Positions 48,697 through 59,229 of a stretch of 64,000 nucleotides of DNA are shown in pieces. Position numbers and translations under genes: made by a program. The first letter of the stretch is position 1. Every line of letters begins with the position of its first letter. Source of the DNA: Anagrus nilaparvatae. Taxonomy: Eukaryota > Arthropoda > Insecta > Hymenoptera > Mymaridae. The stretch spans positions 15,425,001-15,489,000 of the forward strand of contig JAKSXM010000002.1 in assembly GCA_022575985.1 (NCBI GenBank). The letters run 5' to 3'. The notes under the pieces were generated by a model. That model was not told where the DNA came from. It searched no databases and worked only from the letters and a program-made list of their open reading frames with translations.

Positions 48697-50045
48697 TACT
48701 CCAGTAAAAATACGGGGGGGGTCGGTATAATCACCTACCACTACCAGATTTGGTCTACTATATGTTTTTTGGGTCGCTGATCACGAATTTCGGGGTCATT
48801 TTTATGAGAAATGGGTGGAACACCCTTAAATTTGCAAAAACTACCCCTAAAAAGGGGTATTTTTGATGTATTTGAATTTTGGGCGGTCAGATTTGTTTCA
48901 TATAGGTTTTTTGGGTCGCTGATCAAGAATTTCGAAAACTTTTCTATGAAAAGTTAATAATTCACCCCTTAATTAGCAAAATATACCCCTAAAAAGGGGG
49001 TGTTTTTGCTATTTTGGCAGTTTAAGCGTTCAGAAACGGTTCTAATAGGTTTTTTGGGTTGCTGAACAAGAATATTGTGGTATTTTATGTTAAAAATTAA
49101 TTTCTCACCCTTAAATTAACAGAAACTACCCCTAAAGGGGGTGTTTTTGCTATTTTTGCATTGTGAGTGTTAAGATTCGATTCGTATAGGTTTTTTAGGT
49201 CGCTGATTACGAATTTTGGGGAAATTTTTAATAAAAATTTCCCCAAAATTCGTTATTAGCGACCCAAAAAACCTATATGAACCGAATCTTAAGACTGAAA
49301 ATGCAAAAATAGCAAAAACACCCCTTTCAGGGATAGTTTCTGTTAATTTAAGGGTGAGAAATTAATTTTTAACAAAAAATTCCACAATATTCTTGTTCAG
49401 CGACCCAAAAAACCTATTAAAACTGTTTCTGAAGGCTGAAAGAGCGAAAGTAGCAAAAAAAAACTTTTTAGGGGTAGTTTTGCAAATTTAAGGGTGAAGA
49501 ATTAATTTTTAATAAAAATTTCCTCAAAATTCGAGATCAGCGACCCAAAAAACCTATAGGAACCGAATCTTAAGACTGAAAATGCAAAAATAGCAAAATC
49601 ACCCTTTTTAGGGGTAGTTTCTGTTATGTTAAGGGTGAGAAATTAATTTTTAACAAAAAATACCACAATATTCTTGTTCAGCGACCCAAAAAACCTATTA
49701 GAACCGTTTCTGAACGCTTAAACTTCCAAAATAGCAAAAACACCCCCTTTTTAGGGGTATATTTTGCTAATTAAGGGGTGAATTATTAACTTTTCATAGA
49801 AAAGTCTTCGAAATTCTTGATCAGCGACCCAAAAAACCTATATGAAACAAATCTGACCGCCCAAAATTCAAATACATCAAAAATACCCCTTTTTAGGGGT
49901 AGTTTTTGCAAATTTAAGGGTGTTCCACCCTTTTCTCATAAAAATGACCCCGAAATTCGTGATCAGCGACCCAAAAAACATATAGTAGACCAAATCTGGT
50001 AGTAGTAGGTGATTATACCACCAAAACCGTATTTTTACTGGAGTA
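48697..50045. mobile_element. TA-flanked palindrome made of 142-bp tandem units
   Basis: TA-CTCCAGTAAAAATACGG on the left (48699 onward) is matched exactly by CCGTATTTTTACTGGAG-TA on the right (ending 50043). Both arms are arrays of about 142-bp units, each carrying TTTTTTGGGTCGCTGATCA or its complement and a small hairpin (ACCCCTAAAAAGGGGT). The key word occurs at 48771, 48913, 49056 and 49197 on the left, and in complement at 49260, 49401, 49541, 49682, 49825 and 49968 on the right: four units against six. Two identical 61-codon frames on opposite strands are products of the palindrome. TA flanks and CTCCAGTAAA ends suggest a Tc1/mariner-type origin. The ends resemble those of the element at 59232-61174. 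Confidence 0.85.
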
Positions 50046-50059
50046 TTATAAGTAAACCA

Positions 50060-50508
50060 ATTGTTGCATTGGTTATATTCAAATTTTCTCAGAGTGAATT
50101 TTTCATTTTTTCATGACATTGAAGAATATCTGATCGAGCAAAAGTTTTATTAAATCGCAAACATTTATATGATTTTTGAGCAATATGAACACGATTTGTT
50201 TAATTCTGGTTTGGCAGTAAATTTCTTATTGCACACTTCGCATTAAAATGATTTTTTTTTATAACTGCGAAGATCACCTGGATGAGAATAAGTTTTATCA
50301 CATTGCAAAGATTTGTTTTTCACCGGAATAGACTCTTGAATTAACTCGCAAATGTTTTATCAAATTATTCTCCTAAATAAAATTGCTTGTTGCAATGTTT
50401 GCAATTAAATTTTTAATTTCAAAGTGAATTTTTTTATGATTGTAAAGACTGAAATTTTTAGTAAAAGATTTATTACACTGCAAACATTTGGATGGTTTTT
50501 CATGGCTA
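50060..50508 (-). pseudogene. Decayed C2H2 zinc-finger gene fragment
   Basis: On the minus strand, fragments of five or more C2H2 fingers can be read in shifting frames. Finger one is intact: KPSKCLQCNKSFTKNF, then SLYNHKKIH. Finger two reads NCKHCNKQFYLGE, then after a frame change NNLIKHLRV, with the SGEK linker present. Finger three is CDKTYSHPGDLRSY. Finger four starts CEVCNKKFTAKPEL but has lost its histidines. Finger five reads YKCLRFNKTFARSDIL, then QCHEK. Several in-frame stops and at least three frameshifts show the copy is dead. The order C-x2-C-x3-F-x5-L-x2-H is that of DNA-binding Krüppel-type proteins, and the source gene is not in the window. No intron is visible, which fits a retrocopy or a single-exon fragment. 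Confidence 0.85.
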
Positions 50509-50867
50509 GATTTTTTTTTTCAATAAACGAATAATTAAGAGTATAATGAGCATAACTCCTTACACTAGAATCAGAGTATTTAATAATAAGTAATAAGTTT
50601 CATATTAAAAAATAGTCATTAAAAATGTACGTTAGAGTTACAAACTTTATATTTTGTTTATATTATGTTCCTTCGTATAAAAAAATCTAGCACTTGTAAA
50701 ATTTTTTAAAAGCTCAAAGATTAGTATAAGATCGTTACTCAGTGAAGAATATTGTATATTCTTTACTTTAAAATATTTAATAAGGTAATGTTTAATTTTT
50801 AAATTTGGAATTATGTAAAAAAAGTTTTTATAAAATTGTAAAATATTGTAAATTTTTAGCCTTGATA
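50509..50867. other. AT-rich spacer; overlapping 97-codon minus frame is not supported
   Basis: The minus frame at 50647-50940 has Ile/Leu/Lys-rich composition, no domain, and begins inside a retroelement-like tail, so it is treated as chance. Confidence 0.5.
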
Positions 50868-50945
50868 ATGAAGACTGAAGGTCTTCGAAACGTGGGCAAT
50901 TTATTGAAAAAATAAAGCAAATTGTTAGCTCAGAAATCAAATATT
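50868..50945 (+). mobile_element. Possible Penelope-like element tail
   Basis: CTTGATAATGAAGACTGAAG followed by GTCTTCGAAACGTGGGCAAT resembles the CTGATGATGA-stem-loop-CGAAACGT signature found at ends of Penelope-like retroelements. The stem GAAGAC/GTCTTC is perfect. Such signatures relate to hammerhead ribozyme motifs in that family, although the conserved CTGATGA core here is altered. No GIY-YIG or RT coding sequence is nearby, so only a short terminal fragment would remain. Confidence 0.4.
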
Positions 50946-51711
50946 TTTATTTAATATTGAATTTCTTTATATTTTTTCAAACATTGTCCATTATTAAAGG
51001 TTTTTGATCACTTGTCATACTGATATTCCATATTTCCATAAATCATAAGTAATCATAGGTAATTTTCAAGATGATTTTTTTAAGAATAAGAAAATTGTTT
51101 TATTAAATAAACCGGTTATTTTGAAGATAATTTTTTAATTGAGTAAACGCATTTCTACACTTATTATTATTAAACTATTTTTGAGTTATTTTTACTCTAT
51201 ATTAATTATTTATAGCTTCAAGTAAATTTGATATGTACTTTATTTTTATACGCAAGTTCATTGAGAGTGATTATTACTCGAATAATTATGCTCTTTAATG
51301 GTCAGTGTCAAGCTATGCATACTAAATTTTAATTTGAAGAAATTCTCATGACTAAAAACATTTATCTTTGAAATTGTTTTTAAGGTTGATTTACGGTCAC
51401 AAAAATTTTACGATATACGGTATACGGTATATATTAAAATTTTCATCGGTTTTTAATTTTTTTCAATCAAAATATCTTTTATATGAAATCCACTATTTAT
51501 TTAAAAATTCAATACCAGTTTCATCAACAATTAATTTACATTGCAATATATTTTTTTTTTAAATCCATTGTTTAGTTTTGATATTGACAGAACATACAAA
51601 TCTAAAACCCGTGATTTTTGACTGAGCTTCTATGCCTGCAGTGTACAAAGATTCAACTTTGGAGCTTTCTATCTCCTAAGCGAAAACCGTGCCGAGTTCC
51701 TGAAGTATTTT
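50946..51711. other. AT-rich stretch without a recognised gene
   Basis: A triple TATACGGTAT-type repeat at about 51413-51433 is the only structure noticed. Confidence 0.5.
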
Positions 51712-52157
51712 AACATGGAACATGCTTATAGGGAGGGGATACTTCAGAACTTTAAATTAAGGGGGGTGGTCAAATTTGTCGTATTTAAGGGAGGTGGTCA
51801 AATTTGTCCTATTGAAGGGGGGGGGTGTCAAATAAGACTTAGAATAATTTCAATTTAGGGACTTTGAAAAATCTGGGCTTAGGATAATATAGGTTTGAAT
51901 AATATAGGTTTAAGGATTTAGAATAATATCGATTTAGGAACTTAAAATAATTCAGGTTTACTTATAATTTTTATTTAGGGACCCAGAATAATTTGAATTT
52001 AGGGGATTAAAATAATTTGGGTTTAGAATCTTAACATCTGGTAAGGTAATAATTACAAATTATAAAATTAGAAAATTGTATTGAAATGTTGTGTAACATT
52101 TATATTATACCTAGTCCTCAGCTGGAAGTAAACATGTTCTATGCATTTAGGTTGTGT
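51712..52157 (+). repeat. Dispersed repeat with internal GGACTTAGAATAAT units, copy 2
   Basis: It begins AACATGGAACATGCTTATAG and ends AAACATGTTCTATGCATTTA, as in the copy at 27926-28265. A segment GGTGGTCAAATTTGTC is duplicated near its start, followed by GGGGGGGGG and diverged units of TTTAGGGACTTTGAAAAATC and AGAATAATTTGAATTTAGG. Confidence 0.65.
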
Positions 52158-52660
52158 TCCCCGTAACCCGGAATTTTTTATCACCGTTTCTCTCATCGCT
52201 ATAGTTAGTTAAAAATAAGTCCATTTTTCGCCAAAAATGACCAATTTTAAAATTGCTGCTAAAATTGTAATATTTTATGAAAATAAGTCTTACAGTCCTT
52301 ACTTACAGATCCCAAAAATTTTGTATAAGTTCTAATTTTTGAAAAACTTTTTACACATTCCTTTTCGATAATTTGTTTAGCAGATTTGATTCTTTAAAAA
52401 AAGAGTCTCAATTTAAGGTCTCAAATATTTTATCACTATCATTGTCGAAACATATCTCGGGAAGGTCTAAAGCAAAATGAACGAGTAAAATATTTTTCGA
52501 AACTTGAAACTAGTACAAAATGTCGGAGACCTGTAAGACTTATATTCATCAAAAAATTACAATTTTAGCAGAAATTTTAAAATTGGTTAGTTTTGGCGAA
52601 AAATAGACATTTGATTAACTAAATATAGCGATGAGAGAGTCGGTGATAAAAAGTCCTTTG
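52158..52660. mobile_element. Foldback element, repeat family 3
   Basis: The left arm has TTTTTATCACCGTTTCTCTC, ATCGCTATAGTTAGTTAAAA and TTTTTCGCCAAAAATGACCA. The right arm has the complements near 52570-52650 (GGCGAAAAATAGACATTTG, TATAGCGATGAGAGAGTCGG). The centre is near 52400. Internal words match 45690-46560. Confidence 0.65.
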
Positions 52661-53815
52661 GCAGATTATAGGTGAAATATCGTTTTCTTATGAAAAAAAT
52701 ATAAGAAAATAATAAAAAAGACCATACAAAAGCTAATTTTTAGATTAAAATCAAATATTAAGATGGTATGATAAAATAAACATAAAAGTTGCCATTTTTC
52801 TAACGACATTTTGAAATTTAATATAACTTAATTATTAAAGAAATATTTTATTAAAGAAAATTTTAAACTTTTAGAAACCCTTCAGGCTTAAATTGGTTAC
52901 TAATGCAAAATATATAAGATTGGACAAAACCAGTAGAAATAGAAACAAACGATTTTCGAAAACTCCGGATGAAAAAACTAGCGATTTCATTAAATTTCAG
53001 AGGAAAAAATATATAAGTGACTCTTGTAAATATTATTCAAAAAGTTTTTTCTTGAAATCTGCAAAACTTTAAAAAATTGGTCCCTGAAAATTGAAACCAT
53101 AAAAAACAAAGAAACGGATTTTTCTCCTAAAAAGCGTGGTGCTGGTGAAATGTTAAAATAAATAGGGAATTCAGATTGTACCGGAAAAATTATTATGGAA
53201 TACGTCTTTAAATGCAGTTTATAACATCAATTGAATCTGATAGAAAAATCTCAAGTCTGTGAACTTTTAAAAAAATCCAATATTTAACGTTTGGGTTGCT
53301 CTGAGACCTTGAATGTTGGAATTTTTTTTGTTTTAATTTAATTTTAATTTTTTTTCTCGATTCTTTTTCTATTTTTTGGTCCTAAATAAACTTATTTTAG
53401 TAAATTATAATTATTAAATAATTGAAAAAATATAAATCCATATCATTGAAAATAATTTTAATTTATTTAAAAAAATTAAGTAATTAGTTTTTTTTTTAAA
53501 TTGAAAAAATGTGATTTTGAGTATTCCAACTCAAAAAAAATTATGGGGCAAGCAAAATTTTTTATGTTCTAAAACAATGTAAAAAATGTTAAATTTGAAA
53601 AAAAATATTTTTTAATTTACCCCCCAAATCGGGGCGATTCTCCCCGAGAGCAACGGTTTTAATTTCAGGACAAGCATTTCCTGCCTCAGGAGACCCTAAG
53701 TATTAGAAAATACCAGAGATCTTAAGGGAAATCGTGGTGAAACTTTTTTTGTGGTCCAGACCACTGTGCGCAGTAGTCTTTTATTAAAAACCAAAAAAGG
53801 CTGAAAGAAAGAAAT
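52661..53815. other. AT-rich stretch without a recognised gene
   Basis: A few GC-richer patches (for example CCCCAAATCGGGGCGATTCTCC near 53620-53645, a small hairpin) were seen. No gene was recognised. Confidence 0.5.
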
Positions 53816-53955
53816 AGTATATTACGACCCATCGTCAGAAAAATAAAGAATGGCCCAAATTGCACGTAAATTACCTTCCGAGGCGAAGCCGAGGATGGTA
53901 AACTGCGATTTGGGGCATTCTTAATTTATGGCCCAGGGTCGTATACGATTTCGGA
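53816..53955 (+). repeat. Single arm of the GC-rich GCGCAGC-hairpin family
   Basis: It shares AAGAATGGCCCAAATTGCAC, GTAAATTACCTTCCGAGGCG and AAGCCGAGGATGGTAAACTG with the right arm of the 39.6-kb foldback. The opposite arm is missing here. Confidence 0.75.
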
Positions 53956-54309
53956 AATACATGATTTCTGTCCGCTGACCAGAAAAAAAACATTATTGGT
54001 TCTGATATTTTAATTAATTAAATCAAAACATTTTTATTTTAATTTATTTATTGATCCTTCTATTTACAACTTGTTTTTGTATAATAATTAGACGACTATA
54101 GTTTCTATAACTATATATTTTTATAGTTTCTATAAACTATAGTTTCAGGAATAAATTCCCATCATCAGGTCTGTATTATAATTAAACTAAATTTATTTAA
54201 AACATTTGAATATTATATTGTAACTTAGGATTACGTCTGTATAGACTGACAATGCTACACGCATCACAAGATACCTTAATTCATTCAAATTTTTTATATT
54301 TTTTGAAAT
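53956..54309. other. AT-rich spacer without a recognised gene
   Basis: A short repeat of TATAGTTTCTATAA near 54098-54143 was seen. No gene was recognised. Confidence 0.5.
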
Positions 54310-54568
54310 ATCAACAAAAAAGACTCGATAACGCGATAATCGATAACGATAATATCGTTAACGAAAATTTTTTTCGTTATCGATAATTTTATTAGCACTT
54401 ATCGAAATGAAATTCGTTAACGATAATTATATATTAGCGCTTATCGAGAAATAACGATAAATATTTTATCGCTTATCAAAAAAATTATCGATAATAATGT
54501 CAAAAATTAGCGGTAACGATTCATTAGTAAATAATGAAATTATCGCGCTATGTCCATCACTGCTTAAA
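54310..54568 (-). mobile_element. Candidate hAT terminal region with CGATAA subterminal repeats
   Basis: Read on the minus strand the block starts GCAGTGATGGACATAGCGCG, which fits the CAGTGNTGG-type end of hAT transposons. Inward from it are many copies of CGATAA or TTATCG in both orientations (for example TTATCGATAATTTTATTAGC, GCTTATCGAGAAATAACGAT). Dense short subterminal repeats are usual binding sites for hAT transposase. A matching second end was not found, so this is either a solo end or a diverged copy. Confidence 0.45.
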
Positions 54569-56233
54569 AGGCAAATGTGACAAAAAGAGGTTACCAGCAT
54601 ATAAGTATGGGAAAACACATGTAAAAAAAATTAAAATTAAAAAAAAAGTGACGCTTCTTTAGAAATTTGTATTTTACAGTTTGCTTTAGTTTTTCCGATT
54701 TTCCGGGTTTTCCTGAGGTTTTTCAGAAAAAATATTGGGCGGGAATTTTTACTACCTACCTTTCTATATAGAAAATATTTTTTAGGCTTATTTAGGGCGT
54801 CCAGAAATTAAAAAGCAAACGGGTGGCTGAGAATTCGAAAAAAATCAAAATTGGAAAAACAGCTGCCAAATCGCAACCAAGCCACCTAGAGCCTTAATAA
54901 CTGGCCAATAACCATATTTTTACATACCAAACACAGTGCCATTGGTATTTTTTAAATCCAAGACATCGATCTCAGACTTGGGTAAAAATAGCTAAGAACT
55001 ACCGATATACTAATTATTTTATTGAAATTCGATAAGCTATTTAAATAAAAATAAAAAAAATCATACACATCAAAAACCTCACTATGTACATGAGCCATTT
55101 TTTCATGCATAACACGAGCGCGGCACGGCAGTATACAGGAAAAAAAACCTCCATAAGTACAAAAATCTGTAGTTGAGCCATTTTTTCATGTATGATTTTT
55201 AGAAATACATGTAAAATTTTTTACCAATACACGAGACCATGTAGATGAGCCATGCGATTTTGCAAATTACAAGTGATAAGAAAATATTATTTGCACCATC
55301 TGATAGATAATTTCAAGTGTGTTGTGTTTCAAAGGATATTAATTATGAGTTTTTGGAAAATTTTTGGAAGGTTTGGAAAAAAAATATATCGCCTATTTTT
55401 ATGAACTATTTAATGCTTTATTTTTTAAAAGTAATGATCGTTAACAATATTCTACATAAATTTTTATAATTCCGAGTGTGAAAAAAAATTTTGAACATTT
55501 TTACTATTTTCAATACTGTTTGAAAATTCAGCAAAATTTAACCAATCTACCAATACATATTTGTTTTGTTTTTCAAAATTTATTTATTTGAATCTGTGGA
55601 ATTAATATTAACAAGATGCCAATCAATTCCTAATATTTTTTTTCTTTTAAATTATTGACGCGTGTATTAGAAATTCTTTTATTGCAATAATTTAATAGTA
55701 CTCTTAAAGCTTTATCACCTTCAACAACAATATGTTCAAGCATTCCTGCACTAAAAAAAGAATTACAAGAACCATCAAGTAATTCCTATACAATGAATAA
55801 GTTTTATTTCCTTCAATTTGATAAAAAAGATGTAAACTTAATTCTACACCGTTTTAAGGACGCTCTGACCAATGAATTCCTCAAATAAGACATATACAGG
55901 TTGTTAGAAAAAAGGCTCAGGAATCGAATGGTATGGGTCTTATAGTCGATCGTCGCGCAAAATTTTGAGATATAAGGATGCAAAGATAAATAAATATTAC
56001 ATTAGTCTTATGGGGAGAATTCAGGAAGTTTATTATTTTTACCATCAAATCGTGAATTCCCAAATGCAGATAGTGATAAACTGAAAGTTCAAAGCTTAAA
56101 GAATTTATTGGTACTTTCCGAATGGTATACGTGGAAAATTTCGTGTAATTAAACGAACAAAATTTTATAACGCAGCAAGGACGCCATATTGATGTTTATT
56201 ATACAAAGCGCGCGCACTTAGGCTATATCGATC
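54569..56233. other. AT-rich stretch with a loose GAGCCAT repeat
   Basis: GAGCCATTTTTTCATG recurs at about 55092 and 55174 and in part at 55245, giving a loose repeat of about 80 bp around a CpG-rich patch (AACACGAGCGCGGCACGGC). The 54660-54930 part resembles the decayed repeat at 32210-32770. No gene was recognised. Confidence 0.5.
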
Positions 56234-56251
56234 ATATACGCGAAGATCGTT

Positions 56252-56380
56252 GAATATCCATCGGTACCGTGAAAACTCTCGAATATCCAACGATAGCGTG
56301 AAGACTCTCGAATATCCAAGCGGAGTGTGAAGACTCTTGAATATCCATCGGTAGCGTGAAGACTCTTGAATATCCAACAA
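56252..56380 (-). repeat. 29-bp minisatellite, left array
   Basis: Units of 29 bp such as GAATATCCAACGATAGCGTG plus AAGACTCTC are repeated about four and a half times. Because 29 is not a multiple of three, the array is open in all phases and yields a spurious 71-codon frame with a 29-residue period. Confidence 0.9.
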
Positions 56381-56571
56381 AATTAGAGTCTTAAATTATT
56401 TTTTTTTCGACTGAAATTTTTGGTGGTAACACTGGCAACAGCTGCTATAGCATTATTTACTAAACAAATGTATTATAATATAATTTTTTAATTTTATATT
56501 CATTCTCGATTTAAAATTTTTTTCGTTCTATAAAAATCTTTTATGCTTTCTGCTCTTTCATGAATATATTA

Positions 56572-57690
56572 CTACAGGAAAGGAGGTAAAATCTGGAAGC
56601 AGTAATTAGAGGCAAGTAGCAGATACTTGATGTAACTTGAATTTTATATGATAGTTGCAAAAAGGGTGTGAGCGGGGGGGGGGTGGAACTCATTAAGGGG
56701 GATTGAAAAAAAAAATAACATATCCAATCGATAAATTACCATTTTTTAACATCAAAACATAGATTGCAATTTTTCATAAAAATGCACCCCTTTCGAGTTA
56801 TAGCGCAATAAAAAGTGTGATTTTCGCTAAAAAAATTTTAAATTTTTTAAAGTTTTTTTAATTTTAAAATCTTGTAGTATTACAAAAAAATTACATATTA
56901 CTAAAATGAAATATTTTCGTTGACAAATAAAGGGATTTTTTTTTCGTACGATTAATATGCGAGGATTAATATTAAAGGAGATATTATGACAAGGCAAAAA
57001 TGGTTGTTTAACGAAAAATTAAGAAACCGGATCGTTCTGGCGTAAATATCTGGAAAAATATTACTTTTACAAAAAAATGATTCCTATCATTTTGCAAGAT
57101 GACAAAATCGGGAAAATTTTGAGTCCAACCAGAACCGTTTAAAATTACCAGAAAAAAAGTTATGGGCAAAGTAAACTTTTTTCCAAAATGTTTCATGCCA
57201 ATTTTTTAGCGCCATCTGGGCTAAGGGGCTTGGAAAAAAAATCCTTTGTTGAAAAGTCGGAAAACTTGTTCCTAAATAACTCCAGCCATTTTTGGCCCTA
57301 TCGGGTAATTAATGTTTATGTTTTGGCCTGATATAGTTGGGTAAAGCCGTGTATTTTTTAAAATATTTTCATTTTTCGGACAGCAGCATGAATATTATTT
57401 ATTTTAAACAGCCAAATTTTGTAGCATTTATTTCAAGTTGTTTTTAATTCAAGTTTTTGTTATAATTTTTCGTCTGCAAGCAAATTTTGCCGTTTAAAAT
57501 TGCCTATTTTATGTTTATAACGGTAAAAGCTCTTTTTTGTCGGGCGAAATTAAAGAAAAATATCCGATCCAATTGAAATGTTGCATATGACATTAAATTT
57601 TGGCGTTAACCTTAGCTTTGAAATGGTTTATTGTACACCTCGTTATCATTAGCCAAAAAAAAGTTATGGCCAAAATTCCTTTTTTTTTCA
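56572..57690 (+). mobile_element. Truncated copy of the CTCYAGTAAA element
   Basis: It begins TA-CTACAGGAAAGGAGGTAA and continues with GCACCCCTTTCGAGTTATAG, GATCGTTCTGGCGTAAATAT, TTTTTTAGCGCCATCTGGGC and TTTTGGCCTGATATAGTTGG, in the same order as 59232-60370. The second arm is missing. No coding capacity was found; the 62-codon minus frame at 57008 is chance. Confidence 0.7.
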
Positions 57691-59229
57691 GCAATTATAA
57701 AAAATTTTTATACTTAATCCATTAGGTCCCTATATTTCTAAGTGTTATGAAAAATTTTCGTACAGTACCGTATGTTTAGATGATAATTCAATAAAATGCT
57801 GCTATAAAATTTCAAATTCCGGATTTTTTCAGCTGTAAGTTAGCCGTAAAACCTAAAGTAAGTAATAAAAACGGTACAAAAATCAAAGATTTGTGATTTT
57901 TTCGTGTAAATATTTAATTTCATGGAAAATTTTTACACGACAAATGTTTATAGGCAGGGAGTTTTTTAAGCACGTTATTGGGGGAGGGGAGGGGGGGGGC
58001 AAATGAACTTAGAATTATTTAAAATTAGAGACTTAGAATGATTTCAGTTTAGATTTAAAACTGAAAATTATTTTCATTTAGGGACTTTGAATAATTTTGA
58101 TTTAGGGACTTAAAATAATTTTTAATTCCAAACTTAGAATAATTTCAATTAAGGAGTAAAGAATAATAAGGATTTTAAGAGTTGAAAACTATTTTTTTGT
58201 CTAGCTTAAGGCAAGTTTCTTTGCTATGAACGCTATTTTAAAGGATAAGGGGCACTAAAAAAACTTAATAACGTTTTTTTCATTTTTTAAAATTTATGGT
58301 AATTATAGTTAACCAAAAACTATGTCACAGATAGGAGATATTGGTCTGAGATCGTACCCATAATTCATAACCGTGTATGCTTAGCAGCCAAAAATACTTT
58401 AGTAAATTATCAAAATTGGGACGAGGTGCCGCAATGAGCCTAAGTAGGCATCATTGTTCGATATTAATAAGCCAGTAAAAAAATTTGTAGCCAAAAATTA
58501 TGTCACAGATGGGAGAAAAAAATGCTCTATAATTTATAAACAAATAACTATAACTCATTACTGAAGAGCTTTAGATAAAAATTTTCTACGACACACCCCC
58601 CTGAAATTGAAAGATCTTTAATATGAGCCAAGTAGAATTTTGATCGAAGTTATCCATATCTGCGAACTCAGGCTTTTATGACCTAAAAATTTCTAAAATT
58701 TAACATGACGTATTTAATTAAACAAATAAACATTTTCAATTTTTTTTATATTCTTGTATCAAATACTGAAAAGCATTGAATATTTTATTAAAAAATTATT
58801 ATAAATAAATATATGGTTAAAAAATCTCGATTTCAAAATGTGCTGTGAGAAAACACCCAGTTTCGGAGAAAGCGTCTTTAATTATCTTCAGTATAATTTT
58901 GACTAAAAAAGTTGAATTAAAACAATATTTTTTAACAATAGCAGCTATTTTGAGCTTGAATCAGCTTGAATAAGAAAATAGAACAGAAATTAATAGGAAA
59001 GCAGTTTTAAATTATGTGTAATAGACGTGACAACACTGTTTAACTGTGTTATACACTGTTTCAATGTCTCAGGCAGAAAGAACTAAATTAAAAATTTTTA
59101 TTTTTAATATCGCACTGATGTTATTTTCCATTTTATTTAATTTATATAATAATTTTAATTTATTGATAACTTTTTTACCAAATCAAATAATGAAAAAATT
59201 TATACAATTTTACAATTTTTTTCAATTAC
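57691..59229. repeat. Spacer between element copies, with a partial dispersed repeat
   Basis: 57940-58180 carries ACAAATGTTTATAGGCAGGG, a GGGGGAGGGGAGG run and units of GGACTTTGAATAATTTTGAT, matching the 5' half of the 27.9-kb repeat. The remainder (58200-59229) has two related blocks around ACCAAAAACTATGTCACAGA and AAAATTATGTCACAGATGGG. No gene was recognised. Confidence 0.55.

Noticed and set aside
48741..48926. Identical 61-codon frames on opposite strands (also at 49817-50002)
   Set aside because: They are mirror images produced by the 48.7-50.0 kb palindrome and cover a 142-bp repeat unit; no protein domain.
50647..50940. 97-codon minus frame
   Set aside because: Ile/Leu/Lys-rich without domain; its start lies in a retroelement-like tail.
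56165..56380. 71-codon minus frame with repeated REFSRYRWIF
   Set aside because: It is the translation of a 29-bp minisatellite, which has no stop in any phase.
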